A DNA stretch of 64,000 nucleotides from Cryptomeria japonica. Taxonomy: Eukaryota; Streptophyta; Pinopsida; Cupressales; Cupressaceae. Below, piece by piece: positions 45,587 to 57,153 of this stretch. The notes under the pieces are model-generated. The model was given only the letters and a program-made list of their open reading frames with translations. It made no database searches and was not told the DNA's origin. The stretch lies in contig NC_081410.1 of assembly GCF_030272615.1 (NCBI RefSeq), positions 509,575,442 through 509,639,441 on the forward strand. Reading direction: 5' to 3'. How positions within the stretch are numbered: position 1 is the first letter of the stretch; the number at the start of each line of letters is the position of its first letter. Position numbers and translations under genes: made by a program.

Positions 45587-46912
45587 TCAGTGTTCCTTCT
45601 TTCTTATCTGCAAGTCCTCACTAGTTGTATTTAGATCAACCTTCTTCTGGGGAGCATTTCTCACTGAGAAGTTTTGACCTTGGTTTTCTCCATTTGAGGA
45701 GACAAATAGAATGTCATTGTGGGGGAAATTCTTACTGGTGGAGCATTCATCGATACCACTTCCTAATCCTTCAGTGTCCTTGGCATGCTTTTGCTTCTTC
45801 AACATCTTGTCCAAGGCATCACTGTTGCCATCAAATCAGATTCTTACCTTAAGCTCATCTTGATATTTCTCAAGGTTACTACAGAGAGCCTCCATTTCTC
45901 CAACCAGCTACAAACATTCATCATTTTTCACTTCCAGCCTAGATGCTAGATCTTCACACCGACATCCCTTGGTGTTCTCTCCCTAAGTCTTTATTTCTGA
46001 GATGCTTCTCTCAGATTATTCAAGGCTTTTAGTCATCTGGTTCTACTCTATTATAGTAGCATTCTTGAATAGCTTGTATTCATTGCTCAAGTTCTCCCTT
46101 TCACTTTCCTTGGAGTCCAAGACTAATTTCAAATCATCAGTCAATATTTTTGTCTCTTCTACTTGAGAGGTCAATAAGCCAACCTTTTGGTTTGACACAT
46201 CAAGGTAGGTTCTCAACTAACTACACTCTTCATGAACTGATCTTTTGTAGATCTTAAAATCATTTCTAACATTTTGAATCTCTTCTAGAGCACTTACTAA
46301 TTCACACTCAAGATCTACTTCTTCATCTTCTTCTTCTTCCCCTTCACTATCAAATAGATCTTGATGGCTAGATTTATCTGCCTTGTCTCCCTCTTCCTCA
46401 TCATCACTACCAAACACATCTTGTCGATGGAATCCATTAGACTTGTCACTTTCAGAAGTGTGCACCTCAACTTCAGATTCTTGATCCATGAGGAGATGGG
46501 TTCCTTCTTCATCAATGTTGCGACTGCTAGTGAATCTGCCTTCATCATCTGCATATGTATCTACTACATTGTTCTTCTCACTTCCACACACTAATACAAC
46601 AGTGCAAGGTTCATCTCCATAGAGTTTCCTTAGTCTATCCCATAGACTCTTTGCAAATTTACATTTATCCACTTGTGAGGAGACATTACCGGTGAGTCCA
46701 CTAAATAGGGCCTTCATTGCTTCTTCATTGCATAAGCAACTTCTTTCTTCTTCAGATCTAGTGGGAGGACAAATGTTTATAGGGAGACCATTAAAAACTG
46801 ACATCCATATATCAAACCCTAGAGAGGATAGAAAGATTTCCATTCTACAACTCCAAATAGAATAGTTTGAACCATCAAACATAGGAGCAAGGATTGGCAC
46901 TAAACAAACCAC
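45587..46912 (-). pseudogene. Element C gag-like protein, broken
   Basis: The intact 231-codon ORF at 46217-46912 opens MVCLVPILAPMFDGSNYSIW, then CRMEIFLSSLGFDIW, AMKALFSGL and KSLWDRLRKLYGDE, the pattern of copia gag (UBN2/DUF4219-type). An acidic part follows (DSEGEEEEDEEVDLECEL), then heptad-like, coiled-coil-prone sequence to 45587 with several stops (for example VETKILTDDLKLVLDSKE around 46130). Start choice: the first ATG about 50 bases after the PBS. It lies at the 5' end of the internal region and is the only gene recognised in element C. Confidence 0.75.
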
Positions 46913-46963
46913 TGTGTCCTTAGGCTAGAATCTACCCAAGCTGGATAAATCTTGTCTAGCTAG

Positions 46964-46985
46964 GAATCTAGGCTTTGATACCAAT
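46964..46985 (-). other. Primer-binding site of element C
   Basis: On the minus strand ATTGGTATCAAAGCC follows the 5' LTR end CTAACA; one base differs from TGGTATCAGAGCC, the initiator tRNA-Met complement. Confidence 0.85.
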
Positions 46986-47164
46986 TGTTAGACATAATGC
47001 ACCACTAAAGGGGGAGGGGGTGAATCAGTGGTTCTCAAATCTTTTCCCTTTAGCTGTCTTGTGTGATCATACCGATTATTCCTTCTAACTCAATGCAGAC
47101 TTACCGGTTAGTGGAGAGACCAACACAAATGCAATCACACAAGGGACATCACATAACACTAGCA

Positions 47165-47198
47165 TATACGAGGAAAACCCAAGATGGAAAAAACCTCG
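47165..47198 (-). promoter_or_regulatory. Conserved copia LTR motif in element C (5' LTR)
   Basis: Same position and pattern as 8405-8438 (minus strand GAGGTTTTTTCCATCTTGGG then TTTTCCTCGTAT). Confidence 0.6.
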
Positions 47199-47269
47199 AT
47201 GAGCAATTTTGCTGGAGTCTACTGCTCCAATCCAGCCTCACAATGAAAACATGGTTACAAAGTTTAGGG

Positions 47270-47440
47270 TACCAACCAAAGGAACACCAACCCAAGGAGC
47301 TACAACCCCTACCTGATTTATGGGCTACAACCCAAAGGAGCTCCAACCCCTGTCATTAGGGCACCAACCCAAGGAGCTACAACCCCTGACTTTAAGGCAT
47401 CAACCCAAGGAGCTACAACCCCTACATCGAGCTACAAATC
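47270..47440. repeat. Minisatellite in element C 5' LTR
   Basis: Tandem imperfect units of about 40 bases with ACCAACCCAAGGAGC and TACAACCCCT, as at 8505-8692. Confidence 0.8.
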
Positions 47441-49407
47441 AGTGCTCACAATATACACTTCAATTACAAAAGTATTTATCTTGCTACAAGTGAGTCTTGC
47501 AACCATTATGCATATCTTACTCTATTGATGAGATACCTTCTCTGCTACACCGACTCACTCTTCTTCTTCTCTTCACCTACTTCTTCTCTTTTGTTTCTTA
47601 ACTGTCGGTAAACTCTACTAATACAATTCTCCTCTTCTTCTTCTCTGTTGGATCTCCACCTTAATTTCTGCTCTATTGGTATTAACACTATCATTCTTCT
47701 CTCCTACTAGTTGAACACTTCAATCAGGTTCTCCCTCACTCTCACTCACTTCTGAGATGCTCATTAATCACTTGGCTGAATTTTCTCTTACATGCAGAAG
47801 TATCACACTTTGCAATAGCACAATATTTTTCTATATAGTAGTAGCAAACAATCTATTTGGCCTTCATACTTATAGCCAAGTTTTCCCACCAAAGCCTAAT
47901 TCAAAATCCAGGTAGTTAGGGTTTCCTCACCATCCTTGAGGCAAACCAAATCCAATCAGATCTTGCTCGATTTGATCTTCCTGAAATCCATTCGCACAAG
48001 TCCACCATCAACGCGCCTTCCAGAACATGCCTTCCTTCTTTAGCAACCTGCAAATAATCTGTCGGCATACTTCTTGGTCAATCACCATTAATGACATGAT
48101 GGGTTGCTTCAACTACTCCAATCTTCTCGATTAGTCTATCCTTGATCCTCTTTTGTCCATTTAATCTTGAGTTGCACACTTATACACCTTTACCTTGAGC
48201 TTCACAGTCTCCTTTAAAGTCAACCAACTCTACACCTACCCCATCAGTATACATTTCATCTTCATCTGATGCAAGTTCACCACCTTGACTCCATGTGGCA
48301 TCCAGGTCAAGCATCTACTAGCTTAACTCTTCATGTCAGTCTACATAGGATCACCGACTAGACATTCTACTATTTCCTCCTTCTTTCTGGTTTACTAACC
48401 CTATTGGTATCTTTCATTCTACCAAGTACCTCCTCGTGTCTACCTTTTGTTATACTATCGGTGGAACACCTAAATTGGTCTTTAGACATGACTATCCAAA
48501 TCATGCTCATTCCCACAAAGTGGGCAGTCTTCTACATCTGTACCTTGTCCATATTACCAGTGGGTTTACATACCAGTTACCACTCTTGATGACATCGGGT
48601 CATCAACCTTCACAAGACTCCATCTTCAATCAGTTCATTCTACTTCTGACTGCATCTTCTTAGCCTTGCCTTCTCCTTGATCAATTTTGTTCATTCCTCT
48701 ATCGATTTATCAAGGTGACAAACACTTCACACTTCCTCTATACTGGCATCTCAACATGCCTTCTTTGTCGGTCCAATGCATAACCCTGATCTCATGCACT
48801 TAAGGCATTCCCTCTATTTACTGGTAGATCTGGTGTGAATCTTCAAGTACCTGTCTTTACCTCTTCACTCTTATCTCACCAAACTATAGTGCACACAATG
48901 CATAATAGGAGATAAGCTCCACTTACCGATGGAGTAAACACCTTGTCTTCTACATCTTGTAGTGCACTTCATGTGACTTCCCTGTTTGTGTAGCATCTCT
49001 TCAAATAGGCACATGTGATCCAGTGTGAGCACATTCACTGTCAGTCATTGCTTCTCATGATGATTGCATCTTCATCCAGTGGGAGTCCTATTGTTCTACA
49101 AGCTCACAGCATACTGGTGACCTATTCATTATTCTCCTCCAGTGTTGATGTGATTTAGATAACATTCTACCTCTTCATTACAAACAACTACTCAAAAATC
49201 TTTCTAACTCATCACACAAGTCAGGCACTAATCTTGTGTATTGGTGACTCCTGAGGTCATCTTCCTTACCTTAACCAGTGTTCTACAACACAAGGTGATA
49301 TCCAAGATATCAGATCATGTACTCCTCCATAACAGTGTTGTGCAACCATCTCTTCTACTAGTTGTCATCCCATACCGGTTGACATCAATGACAACATAAT
49401 GCCAACA

Positions 49408-50900
49408 CATCCTTCATTGTTGACCTATCTTGCGTTGCCTTGTAATGTTATTCTAGTGGAATAGAAATCTTGGGTGATAAGACTCCCTTTATATTTAATT
49501 CAACTCTTATCCCGTGTCCATTTCATAGTTTTCATGGTTCATTGTGGGATAAACTTTTACTGATTTTTTTTTCGACCACTCCTTATCTCGCATTGCTCCT
49601 TGCTCGCCTTGTAGTTGTCGTAGGATAAGGACTCCTTTGTAATCTTGCTTTCTTCTTATCCCAGGGGGTTGAAATTCACATTGAAACCACTTGTGGGATA
49701 GGGAATATGGGGTGCTTCCTTTTGAAATCTTATCCTACATGACTAAGTTACTTGGGTTTAGCACTTAAGTGATCATTTAGAACGTGTGGAAAATTCATGG
49801 GTTAAGTGGTCGTGCCTGAGGCCTTCCTAGGAAATAAAGGACTAAATACTTAGGATTGTTTAGCAATACTTAAGTCCCCTTTGTCACTTTAGAAATTCAT
49901 ATTCTCTAAATCTCCTTTGGCCATCTCAATTGGGATAATCCTCTACTATAGATTTCCTTTATTTTGTTTATCCTGTGATGTCATTTACCCCTTCTTTTAT
50001 CCTTGCGGGATAAGATTTAATGTGTTTTACCTTGGAAGCCTTATCTTGTGTTGCTCCTAGCCTTCCACCTGCAAGCCATTTTACTTTATGTTCCTACCGT
50101 CTATAGGATAAACCTTTGAACTAGAATTGTCTTATCCCACATTACTCCTTTTATCTATGTGGGAATACACGGGATAAGATTTACCTTATTTCCAACTTAT
50201 AACACTTACCTCACAGCCATCTTTGAATAAGAGGAACACATCATGGGATAAGACTTCCTCTTCTTTCCTTTAACACTCTTATCCCATGGTGCACCTTTGA
50301 GTTTTAACCATTGATCTTTCATTCACCTTCATTGTGGTTCTCTGCTCCCCGCGGGATAAGCCATTTTACCCATTTCTTAGTTATTTTCTTATCCCGTGAC
50401 TCTTTTCTTATCCCCACAAGAACACGTGTGATAAGGAAACCATAGCATCCTTCTTTGTTGAATTGTCCCACGTTGTCCTATAATGCTATTATGGTAACTT
50501 GGAGACCCTTCAGGATAAGATTTCCCCTTTGTACCTAAGACAACCCTTATCCCTCAGGCCTCTCAGAGTGCTCCTGGATCATTGCAGGATAGGCCTCTAT
50601 TTCTTATTTCTTTTAGCCACTCCTTATCCCACATTGCTTCTTTGCTCACCTTGCAGTTGTCATGGAATAAGGATTCCTTTGTAATTATTTCCTTCTTCTT
50701 ATATCATGGTGCCAGATCATTGATGCAAATGTGTTGTAGGATAAGATGCCCTCTTTAGACACTATCATTTCCTTATCCTGTGAGGTTGAAAATCACATTG
50801 AAACACCTAGTGGGATAAGGGAAAAGGGGCACTTTATTTGGAGATATTATCCTACGCGAGTGAGTCACTTGGGGTCGGCACTTAGGTGATCAATTTTAAT
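49408..50900 (-). mobile_element. Layer D, right part: upstream part of the giant LTR
   Basis: Continues the sequence interrupted at 8224 (shared CATCC). It contains no ORF of note and is occupied mostly by the GGGATAAG/CTTATCCC array. The outer end is unclear: recognisable repeat DNA of another kind starts at about 50905. Confidence 0.45.
49480..50860. repeat. GGGATAAG / CTTATCCC motif array, right part
   Basis: Some two dozen or more copies of CTTATCCC / GGGATAAG and close variants (GGATAAG, CTTATCCTA, GGGATAAAC), again in both orientations. Examples are at about 49490, 49655, 50024, 50130, 50170, 50242, 50278, 50352, 50390 and 50625. A larger-scale repeat is also present: 49440-49760 resembles 50470-50880 (shared TTGTAGGATAAG-, GTTGAAATTCACATTG- and ACTTGGGT-like stretches). 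Confidence 0.7.
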
Positions 50901-50904
50901 TTTT

Positions 50905-51115
50905 ACATATAATTATAATATCCCATAGGTCAATTTGAATTTCAAATTACTCTAAAAAGCAAAAGACCTCAAAAAACTTCATTCCCATGAGGCAAAGCAA
51001 AGGACTTCAAAAAACTCAATTACTGCCAAGCAAGAGAGGATCAGATTCATAGGCAGAGGAAATTAGTTTACATGTGAGCAATCACTTAGCTTCATCCTAT
51101 GTGCATCTCAAACAT
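50905..51115. repeat. AT-rich repeat, copy inverted relative to 59105-59430
   Basis: The sequence TTACATATAATTATAATATC, CCCATAGGTCAATTTGAATT and the end GTGAGCAATCACTTAGCTTC is the reverse complement, with moderate divergence, of DNA at 59105-59345. No gene. Confidence 0.8.
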
Positions 51116-51528
51116 AATTAGAATTATTAGTTTCCCTTTTCAATGATCTTGTAGGGTTTTTTAGGGACTTGTTCTTGTTATTGCAAGGGGTTGTATGCTT
51201 TATAAAGGATTTGAAGGATGTTCTTTGAATGTTGGGATCATCTATATGTATTCTTTCATGGAATCAGAGATGTCAACCATTGGGCACAGAAACGCCTCAT
51301 AGACAAAACCATCACACTAGTGCCTGTCCTCATCCAAAATAGTCATTTCCAGACACCACAATGCCTCTTAAGTGAGCTCATCATAGTAATAAAGTCTCCT
51401 GCATTGCTATTGAAATGTCTCCTCCACACATAGGAAGCTCAAGCCGAAAGTGATGGACCATTTTCCCCGAGTTCTCCTCCTACATTCATTTCTCGATTTG
51501 ACTTCCTATTTAACCTTAGCCTTATGAT
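51116..51528. other. No gene recognised
   Basis: Sequence between the AT-rich repeat and element E. It is contiguous with 58226 once E is removed. No coding motif recognised on either strand. ATGAT at 51524-51528 is the target duplication of E. Confidence 0.5.
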
Positions 51529-52583
51529 TGTTGATATTATGCATGTGTTGTATTGGTTTTCTCATTGATGTCAACACTTGTCAACACTTATCAGCATTGG
51601 AGATCTTTGGCTATGTTCACCGCCATGTTTCGTGACTTATGCATAGTCATCAGTATCTGGTTTACCGACAGGTTATATTGTTCACCGACACTAAGGATAA
51701 TCTCTTCTCATCTAGAGATTACTAGGTTATGTCGAAGACATGGTTTGAACATTTGGGTTTGGTGATTTGGTTATTGGTCTAATTGAGTTTGCATATTTGC
51801 TGTTACCGACAAATCGGTCTAGGTTATTGATCGGCAAGTGTTATCTATTCCAGATCAGCACGACACGATATGGAGATGATTTATTGATTGGTTATTATTG
51901 TAAATGCATTAAGTTGACATGATGCATCACGTATTGATTTAATTGTAATATTCTTAGTGAGCTGACCTACATGTTTGGTCTTAGGTTTTAGTATATATGT
52001 AAGATCTCATTTGTGAGATTATGAAGTAGTAGTGAAAAGGAATGTAATAAGCTATATACGAATATAAGTAGAGCTACTCATGCAGACATTATTTGAAGAT
52101 TCAAGGAAGGTTCAAAGAAGGCAATCAGACCTTAACCAGTACTGAATTAGCATATAAAGATGGTACTTTAAGTAGTACATTATCATTGGATTTAACCATC
52201 CAATTATAGTTAGTGTGACTCCCATTTTATGATTGAGAAGTGAGCTCTAGGTAGTTGCCCTTTTTACATGTGCAGACACCATTTGTACAAACATACTATC
52301 TATAGTAGTATCATCTAATTGTGGGTAAGGTTTACCACCATGGTTTTTCCCCTTATAGAGTTTCCACGTACAAATATCTATGTTATGTGTTGTGGATGTT
52401 ATTTGTCTTTCTGTTTCATTCATTCAACTTTACCGGTACTACTATTAACTATTAAACTGTTAACCGACATTAAGTTTGGTTTATCGGTATTATGCATCAA
52501 GTTTAATTAAATTTTATTTAGGTTGAAATTAATAGACAACTGATTCACCCCTCCCCCCTCTCATTTTCCTATGGGTCCTAACA
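51529..52583 (+). repeat. Element E 5' LTR (1055 bp)
   Basis: TGTTGATATT to GGTCCTAACA. It contains the conserved copia motif at 52337-52375 (TGGTTTTTCC then GTTTCCACGTACAAAT). Confidence 0.95.
52337..52375 (+). promoter_or_regulatory. Conserved copia LTR motif in element E
   Basis: ACCATGGTTTTTCCCCTTAT then GAGTTTCCACGTACAAAT; repeated in the 3' LTR at 57978-58016 and in element F at 61157-61196. It lies in the downstream part of the LTR. Confidence 0.6.
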
Positions 52584-52601
52584 ATTGGTATCAGAGCCAA
52601 G
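52584..52601 (+). other. Primer-binding site of element E
   Basis: ATTGGTATCAGAGCCAAG, exact for the initiator tRNA-Met core TGGTATCAGAGCC, directly after the LTR. Confidence 0.95.
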
Positions 52602-52640
52602 TCCTCTTTTTGTAGAAGTTTAATAGCTTGAGGAGATTCT

Positions 52641-53740
52641 ATGGAAACATACTATTTTAGGAAGGACAATGCGAAAATTGATGGAACTAACTATGGTATA
52701 TGGAATATCTGAATGGAGACACATCTAAATTGCATTGGTAGAGACATATGGGATGTTACAAAGAATGGCTATGTTGGTCCTACAGAGAGTCAACCTAATC
52801 CACCAACCTTGGCTAAAGATCATGAGAATGATTGCAAAACAAGAGAAGCACTTTTGAGTGCATTGTCAGATTAGCAAATCATGGGATTATCAAACCAATC
52901 TATTGCTAAAGCTATTTGGGATAAATTGGAGAAATTTAATGAATGTGATACCACTATCAAAATTGCAAAACTAGAATGCTTCCGGGTCAGGTATGAAAAT
53001 CTGAAAATGGAAGAAGATGAAAGGATTTTTGCTTTTATGGAAACAGAATGAAATTTTTTTGGGTATACAATGTTGTGGAGGATCCTTAAGTGAAGATGAG
53101 ATTGTTTCTAAAGTTTTAAGATATTTCCACTAGCATACAAAATGAAAGTAACTACTATTAATGAATTGAGAACAATGCTTAATACATCACTATCTAGAGA
53201 TACCTTGGTTGGAAAACTTTCAGCTTTTGAACTTGAGGAATTTGGTCCTATTGCTACAATTAAGATAGATTTAGCTTCCAAAGCATCATCATCTGCAACA
53301 TCATCATCATCATCTGAGAAATCTAATTGGAAATCACTTTATGCAAGAGAACTTCAAGATATCAGAAGGTAAAATGAAGAACCTGAAGAGCTTGAAGAAC
53401 TATTTGCAAGGAAAATGCCTAAAGGTCTAGTTGGAAGTAAGTATGAAGGTAAAGTGCCATTTAAATGTTTTAACTACAATAAAATTGATCATATGGCATC
53501 TAGGTGTCCTGATAGACATGCAAGATTGAAAGAAGAAGCTAAAAGAACATATAAGCCTAACCCTGAATATCAGAGATGCAGATTTAAGAAGAATAAAGAA
53601 AAATCATGTTACTATGTTGATGAAGGAGTTATTGATGATTCTGATGAGGAATTGATAGACAATGGATGGGCTTTTGTTGCAATAACAAAAGATCAACTGA
53701 CACCTACTATACAATCAGTAGAGCAGGTCCTGGCAGCTAA
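52641..53740 (+). pseudogene. Element E gag, broken
   Basis: Starts METYYFRKDNAKIDGTNYGI (first ATG after the PBS), then WDVTKNGY, SIAKAIWDKLEKFNE, KLECFRVRYENLKMEEDERI and TTINELRTMLNTSLSRDTLV, a copia gag of the UBN2 type. A Ser-rich spacer follows. The zinc knuckle at 53466-53507 reads CFNYNKIDHMASRC, with the second Cys changed to Tyr. Stops or shifts occur at about 52709, 52873, 53049-53130 and 53370. Gag and protease are in one frame, as usual for copia. Confidence 0.85.
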
Positions 53741-53935
53741 AATTGAAGATAAGGATAAATGCATCATTGATTCCGGATGTTCACATCATATGACTGGTGA
53801 TAAAAGTAAATTCTTAACTTTTTAGGATTACAATGGAGGTCTAGTAAGATTTGGGGTATGATAAAGCTTTTTTGATAAGAGGAAAAGGCACTATATCTTT
53901 TGATGGTAAGCACAATACTAACAACATTTATTATT
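53741..53935 (+). pseudogene. Element E protease, broken
   Basis: The active site reads CIIDSGCSHHMTGDKSKF (Asp codon 53769-53771), the typical copia D-S-G-C-S-x-H-M-T. It is followed by a stop at 53823 and a shift near 53855, then RGKGTISFDGKHNTNNIYYF. Confidence 0.9.
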
Positions 53936-55010
53936 TTGAAGGTTTGAAGCATAATCTTTTGAGTGTTGGTCAATTAGTTGAAAAGGGATTTTAGTTACAA
54001 TTCAAGAATGGTAAATGCAAAATCATGAATAGAACTAGTTTTGAAATTGCAATCGGTAATCAGACTAGAGGTAATATCTTTCATTTGAATAACAATGAGA
54101 AGACATACTTGATTGCACATATTGATGAAAGTTGGTTATGGCATAAGAGACTTTGTCATGTAAATTTTGATTGCATTGTGAAGATTAGTAAAACTAAGGT
54201 AGTAAGGGATTTACCTAAGATTGTAAAACCTCACAATCTAGTATGTAAGGAATGTCAATTTGGAAAGCAAGTTAGAACAACTTTTAGGAGTATTCTAGAA
54301 AAATCCAATAATGTTCTTGGTTTAGTTCATACTGATTTATGTGGTCTGGCAAGAACTATAAGTCTACAAGGAGATATATATTTTATGCTAATCATTTATG
54401 ATTATTCTAGAATGTGTTGGGTTACTTTTCTCAAGGAGAAATCAAAAGATTTTGGGAAATTCAAACTATTCAAGGTAATGGTAGAGAATGAAACTGGAAA
54501 GAAAATCAAATGTCTAAGATCAGATCAAGGAGGTGAATTCACATCTAAAGAATTTAATACATTATGTTAAGTGAATGGAATCATAAGACAGTTATCAGCA
54601 CCTCAAACACCCCAACAGAATGGAGTTGTGGAAAGGAAGAACAAAACTATTCTGGATGCAGCTAGAAGCATGATATCAGAAGCAAACCTACCTCGTGTGT
54701 ATTGGAGAGAAGCAGTGAATGCACTGGTTTACACATTCAACAAAGTTCACATCAAAGGTGAAACTGGTAATACCCCTCATGAACTATGGTTTGGTAATAC
54801 TCCTACTCTTTAATATTTCAGCATATTTGGAAGCAAGTGTTATATTAGGAGAGATGAATATATTGGTAAATTTGATCCTAGAAGTGATGAAGGAATATTT
54901 CTTGGTTATTCATCTAAGAGCAAGGCATATAGATGTTTTAATAAAAGATTGCAGAAAATCATTGAGAGTGCAAATGTGAAGATTGATGAACAATTTAGAG
55001 GTAGTTCAAG
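53936..55010 (+). pseudogene. Element E integrase, broken
   Basis: GLKHNLLSVGQLVEKGF leads into the zinc-binding part LWHKRLCHVNFDC and LVCKECQFGKQ (about 54136-54270). In the core the first Asp is in VHTDLCG (about 54330), the second in CLRSDQGGEFTS (about 54512) and the Glu in QNGVVERKNKT (about 54617), so the DDE triad is complete. It then reads WREAVNALVYTFN and, after a stop, FGSKCYIRRDEYIGKFDPRS with IFLGYSSKSKAYRCFNKR in a shifted frame. Stops at 54568 and 54811. Confidence 0.9.
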
Positions 55011-55194
55011 GTCCATGGACTCTGAACCAACAATTGAGATAATCATAAATGAACCTACACTGCGTACACTGGTACAAAATATTGATCCAGTCACACTGGC
55101 ATCATCAGAGAATTCCATAGTGACTGAAGATTAGAAGCAAGTAAATACACCCAGGTATGTAAGATTGAATCACTTTGAAAGTTAGATAATTGGG

Positions 55195-55962
55195 AATAAG
55201 TATCAAGGTGTTGTGACTAGAGGAAGACTGGAAAATGAAGAAGTATGCTTAATTTCTCAAATTGAAGCAGCAACTATTTTTGAGGCATGTGAAGATAAAC
55301 ATTGGATTAAAGCTATGGAAGATAAATTGGAACAAATTGAAAAGAATGACACATGGACATTGGTTCCCCGACCTAAAAACAAAAATGTAATTGGAACTAA
55401 ATTGGTATTTAGAAATAAACTTAATGAAGATGGTAAGGTAATAAAAAACAAAGCAAGATTAGTGTGTAATGGATATTCATAGAAAGAGGGAATTGATTAT
55501 GATGAAACCTTTGCACCGGTAGCTAGAATTGAGGTAGTTAGACTATTTCTAGTATTTGTAGCACACAAGAACAATAAAGTATATCAAATGGATGTTAAAT
55601 GTGAATATCATGAAGAGGAAGTTTACATTGAAAAACTTGATGGATTTTCTTTAACAAATGACAAAGATATGGTTTGTAGGTTAAGGAAAGCTTCATATGG
55701 ATTAAAGCAAGCTCCTAGAGCTTGGTATGCTAGATTGGACACATATATTTTGAAGCTTGGTTACACTAAAGATAATGCTAATAACAACTTATATTACAAA
55801 GTGACTAATGATGACATCTTGGTTATTGAATTTTTTGTTGATGATATAATTTTTGGAGGAGAAGATGGATTGTGTAAAGACTTTTCTAATAAGATGCAGG
55901 AAGAATTTGAAATGTCTATGATTGCGGAGATAAAATTATTTTTAGGATTGCAGATTTCATAA
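55195..55962 (+). pseudogene. Element E reverse transcriptase, broken
   Basis: WIKAMEDKLEQIEKNDTWTL, VIGTKLVFRNKLNEDGKVIK, ARLVCNGYS, GIDYDETFAPVARIEVVRLF, YQMDVKCEYHEEEVYIEKLD, LRKASYGLKQAPRAWYARLD and the catalytic FVDDIIFGG (55834 on) with both Asp. One TAG at 55480 and the last at 55960. The block DVKCEYHEEE replaces the usual DVKSAFLNG, suggesting a small change there. Confidence 0.9.
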
Positions 55963-56755
55963 ACTGATAAAGGTATATTCATATGTCAATCACAGTAATT
56001 GAAATAACTACTAAAGAAATTTGGTATGGAAAACTTAAACCGGTAAGGACTCCTATGACTACAACTGATAAACAATCATTGAAGGATGAATTTGCACCTG
56101 TTAATCCAACAAGATATAAATCTATGATTGGAGGTTTACTGTATTCGACACAAACAAGACCTGATATATGAATGCAGTATGTATTGTTTCAATATTTCAG
56201 AATAATCCTAAGGAAAATTATGAATTAGCAGTAAAAAGGATTTTCTGGTATCTACAAGGCACAACAAATCTTGGTTTATGGTATCCTAAAGATGAAAATT
56301 TTGATTTATGTGCATACACAAATGCAAATTGGGCAGGAGATGTAGATGATAGAAAGAGCACCACTGGTGGAGAATTCTTTCTTGGTAACAAACTGATTTC
56401 ATGGTTGAGCAAGAAACAGAGTTGTACATCATTATCAATAGCAGAATTAGAATATGTTGCAGTAGCAACTAATTGTACTCAGGTATTATGAATTAAGAAA
56501 ATGTTGAAGGACATAAAGGTAAAATGAAAAGAACCTATAATCATTTACTATGATAATATGGCAGCAATTGATATATCAAAGAATCTAGTATTTCACTCTA
56601 GAACTAAACATGTTTCTATCAAATTCAATTTTTTGAAAGAGAATGTTGAAGAAAAAGAAGTGAAATTGGTTTATGTGAATACTAAAGAGCAGATTGCAGA
56701 TATCTTTACTAAACCTTTGCCTAAGGAAAGTTTTGAATATCTCAAAGAGTAGCTT
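55963..56755 (+). pseudogene. Element E RNase H, broken
   Basis: Follows RT: KPVRTPMTTTDKQSL, YKSMIGGLLYSTQTRPDI and IFWYLQGTTNLGLWYP. The first catalytic position reads LCAYTNANWAGDVDDRKSTT, where Asn stands for the usual catalytic Asp of DADWAGD. SIAELEYVAVA keeps the Glu; YYDNMAAIDISKN keeps the next Asp. It ends HVSIKFNFLKENVEEKEVKL and ADIFTKPLPKESFEYLKE with TAG at 56750. Stops at 56169 and 56489. Confidence 0.85.
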
Positions 56756-56949
56756 GGGGTAATACACTCACCGGTAGAGGCTTAGACAATTGGAGATTGG
56801 CACCAAACCGACAAGAATTAACAGAGAAACCTTTTTTGTCCGGCTTTGATGAAGGAGAGCTACTTCTTAGGGGGATTAGTTGGATAAGTTGGTATTTGTA
56901 ATTAGTTCTATGAACTAGTAGTATCTAGTTTTTGTATTTCTTTGGCATT

Positions 56950-57153
56950 TGATGTTAAAGGGGGAGAGATATCTATGGAAAAACACATTATCCTTCGGGG
57001 AGAGATTATTCCTAGGGGGAGAGATATTATGTATTTTGATTTCTTGTAATTGATCTCTTTGGGAGATTGTTGGTTTTTGGTTTTTGGCATTTTTGTTTTG
57101 GTACTTAGATCATTTTTCCATCTTGTGTTGCCATAAATGCCAAAGGGGGAGAT
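56950..57153 (+). other. Polypurine tract region of element E, repeated tracts
   Basis: Four purine tracts: TAAAGGGGGAGAGAT (about 56956), CGGGGAGAGA (about 56997), AGGGGGAGAGAT (about 57014) and CAAAGGGGGAGATT (57141-57154), the last next to the 3' LTR. The pattern parallels element C. Confidence 0.75.

Larger units (their letters stand above)
8225..49407 (-). mobile_element. Element C: Ty1/copia LTR element, gag only, split by element A
   Basis: Read on the minus strand: 5' LTR 46986-49407, PBS 46964-46985, gag-like region, polypurine tract at 43551, 3' LTR 8225-10316 plus 43192-43550. The LTRs run from TGTTGG to CTAACA on the minus strand and are flanked by CATCC. The 3.4-kb internal region has a gag-type domain, a coiled-coil-like stretch and degenerate zinc knuckles, but no protease, integrase, reverse transcriptase or RNase H was recognised. 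The LTR motif shared with E and F and the initiator-Met type PBS point to Ty1/copia. By eye the LTRs differ at roughly 9 % of sites in a 260-base sample. Element A sits in its 3' LTR. Confidence 0.85.
46986..49407 (-). repeat. Element C 5' LTR (2422 bp)
   Basis: Runs from TGTTAGACAT to GCCAACA on the + strand, is uninterrupted, and is followed by the target duplication CATCC. It includes the conserved copia motif (47165-47198) and the minisatellite (47270-47440). Confidence 0.9.
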
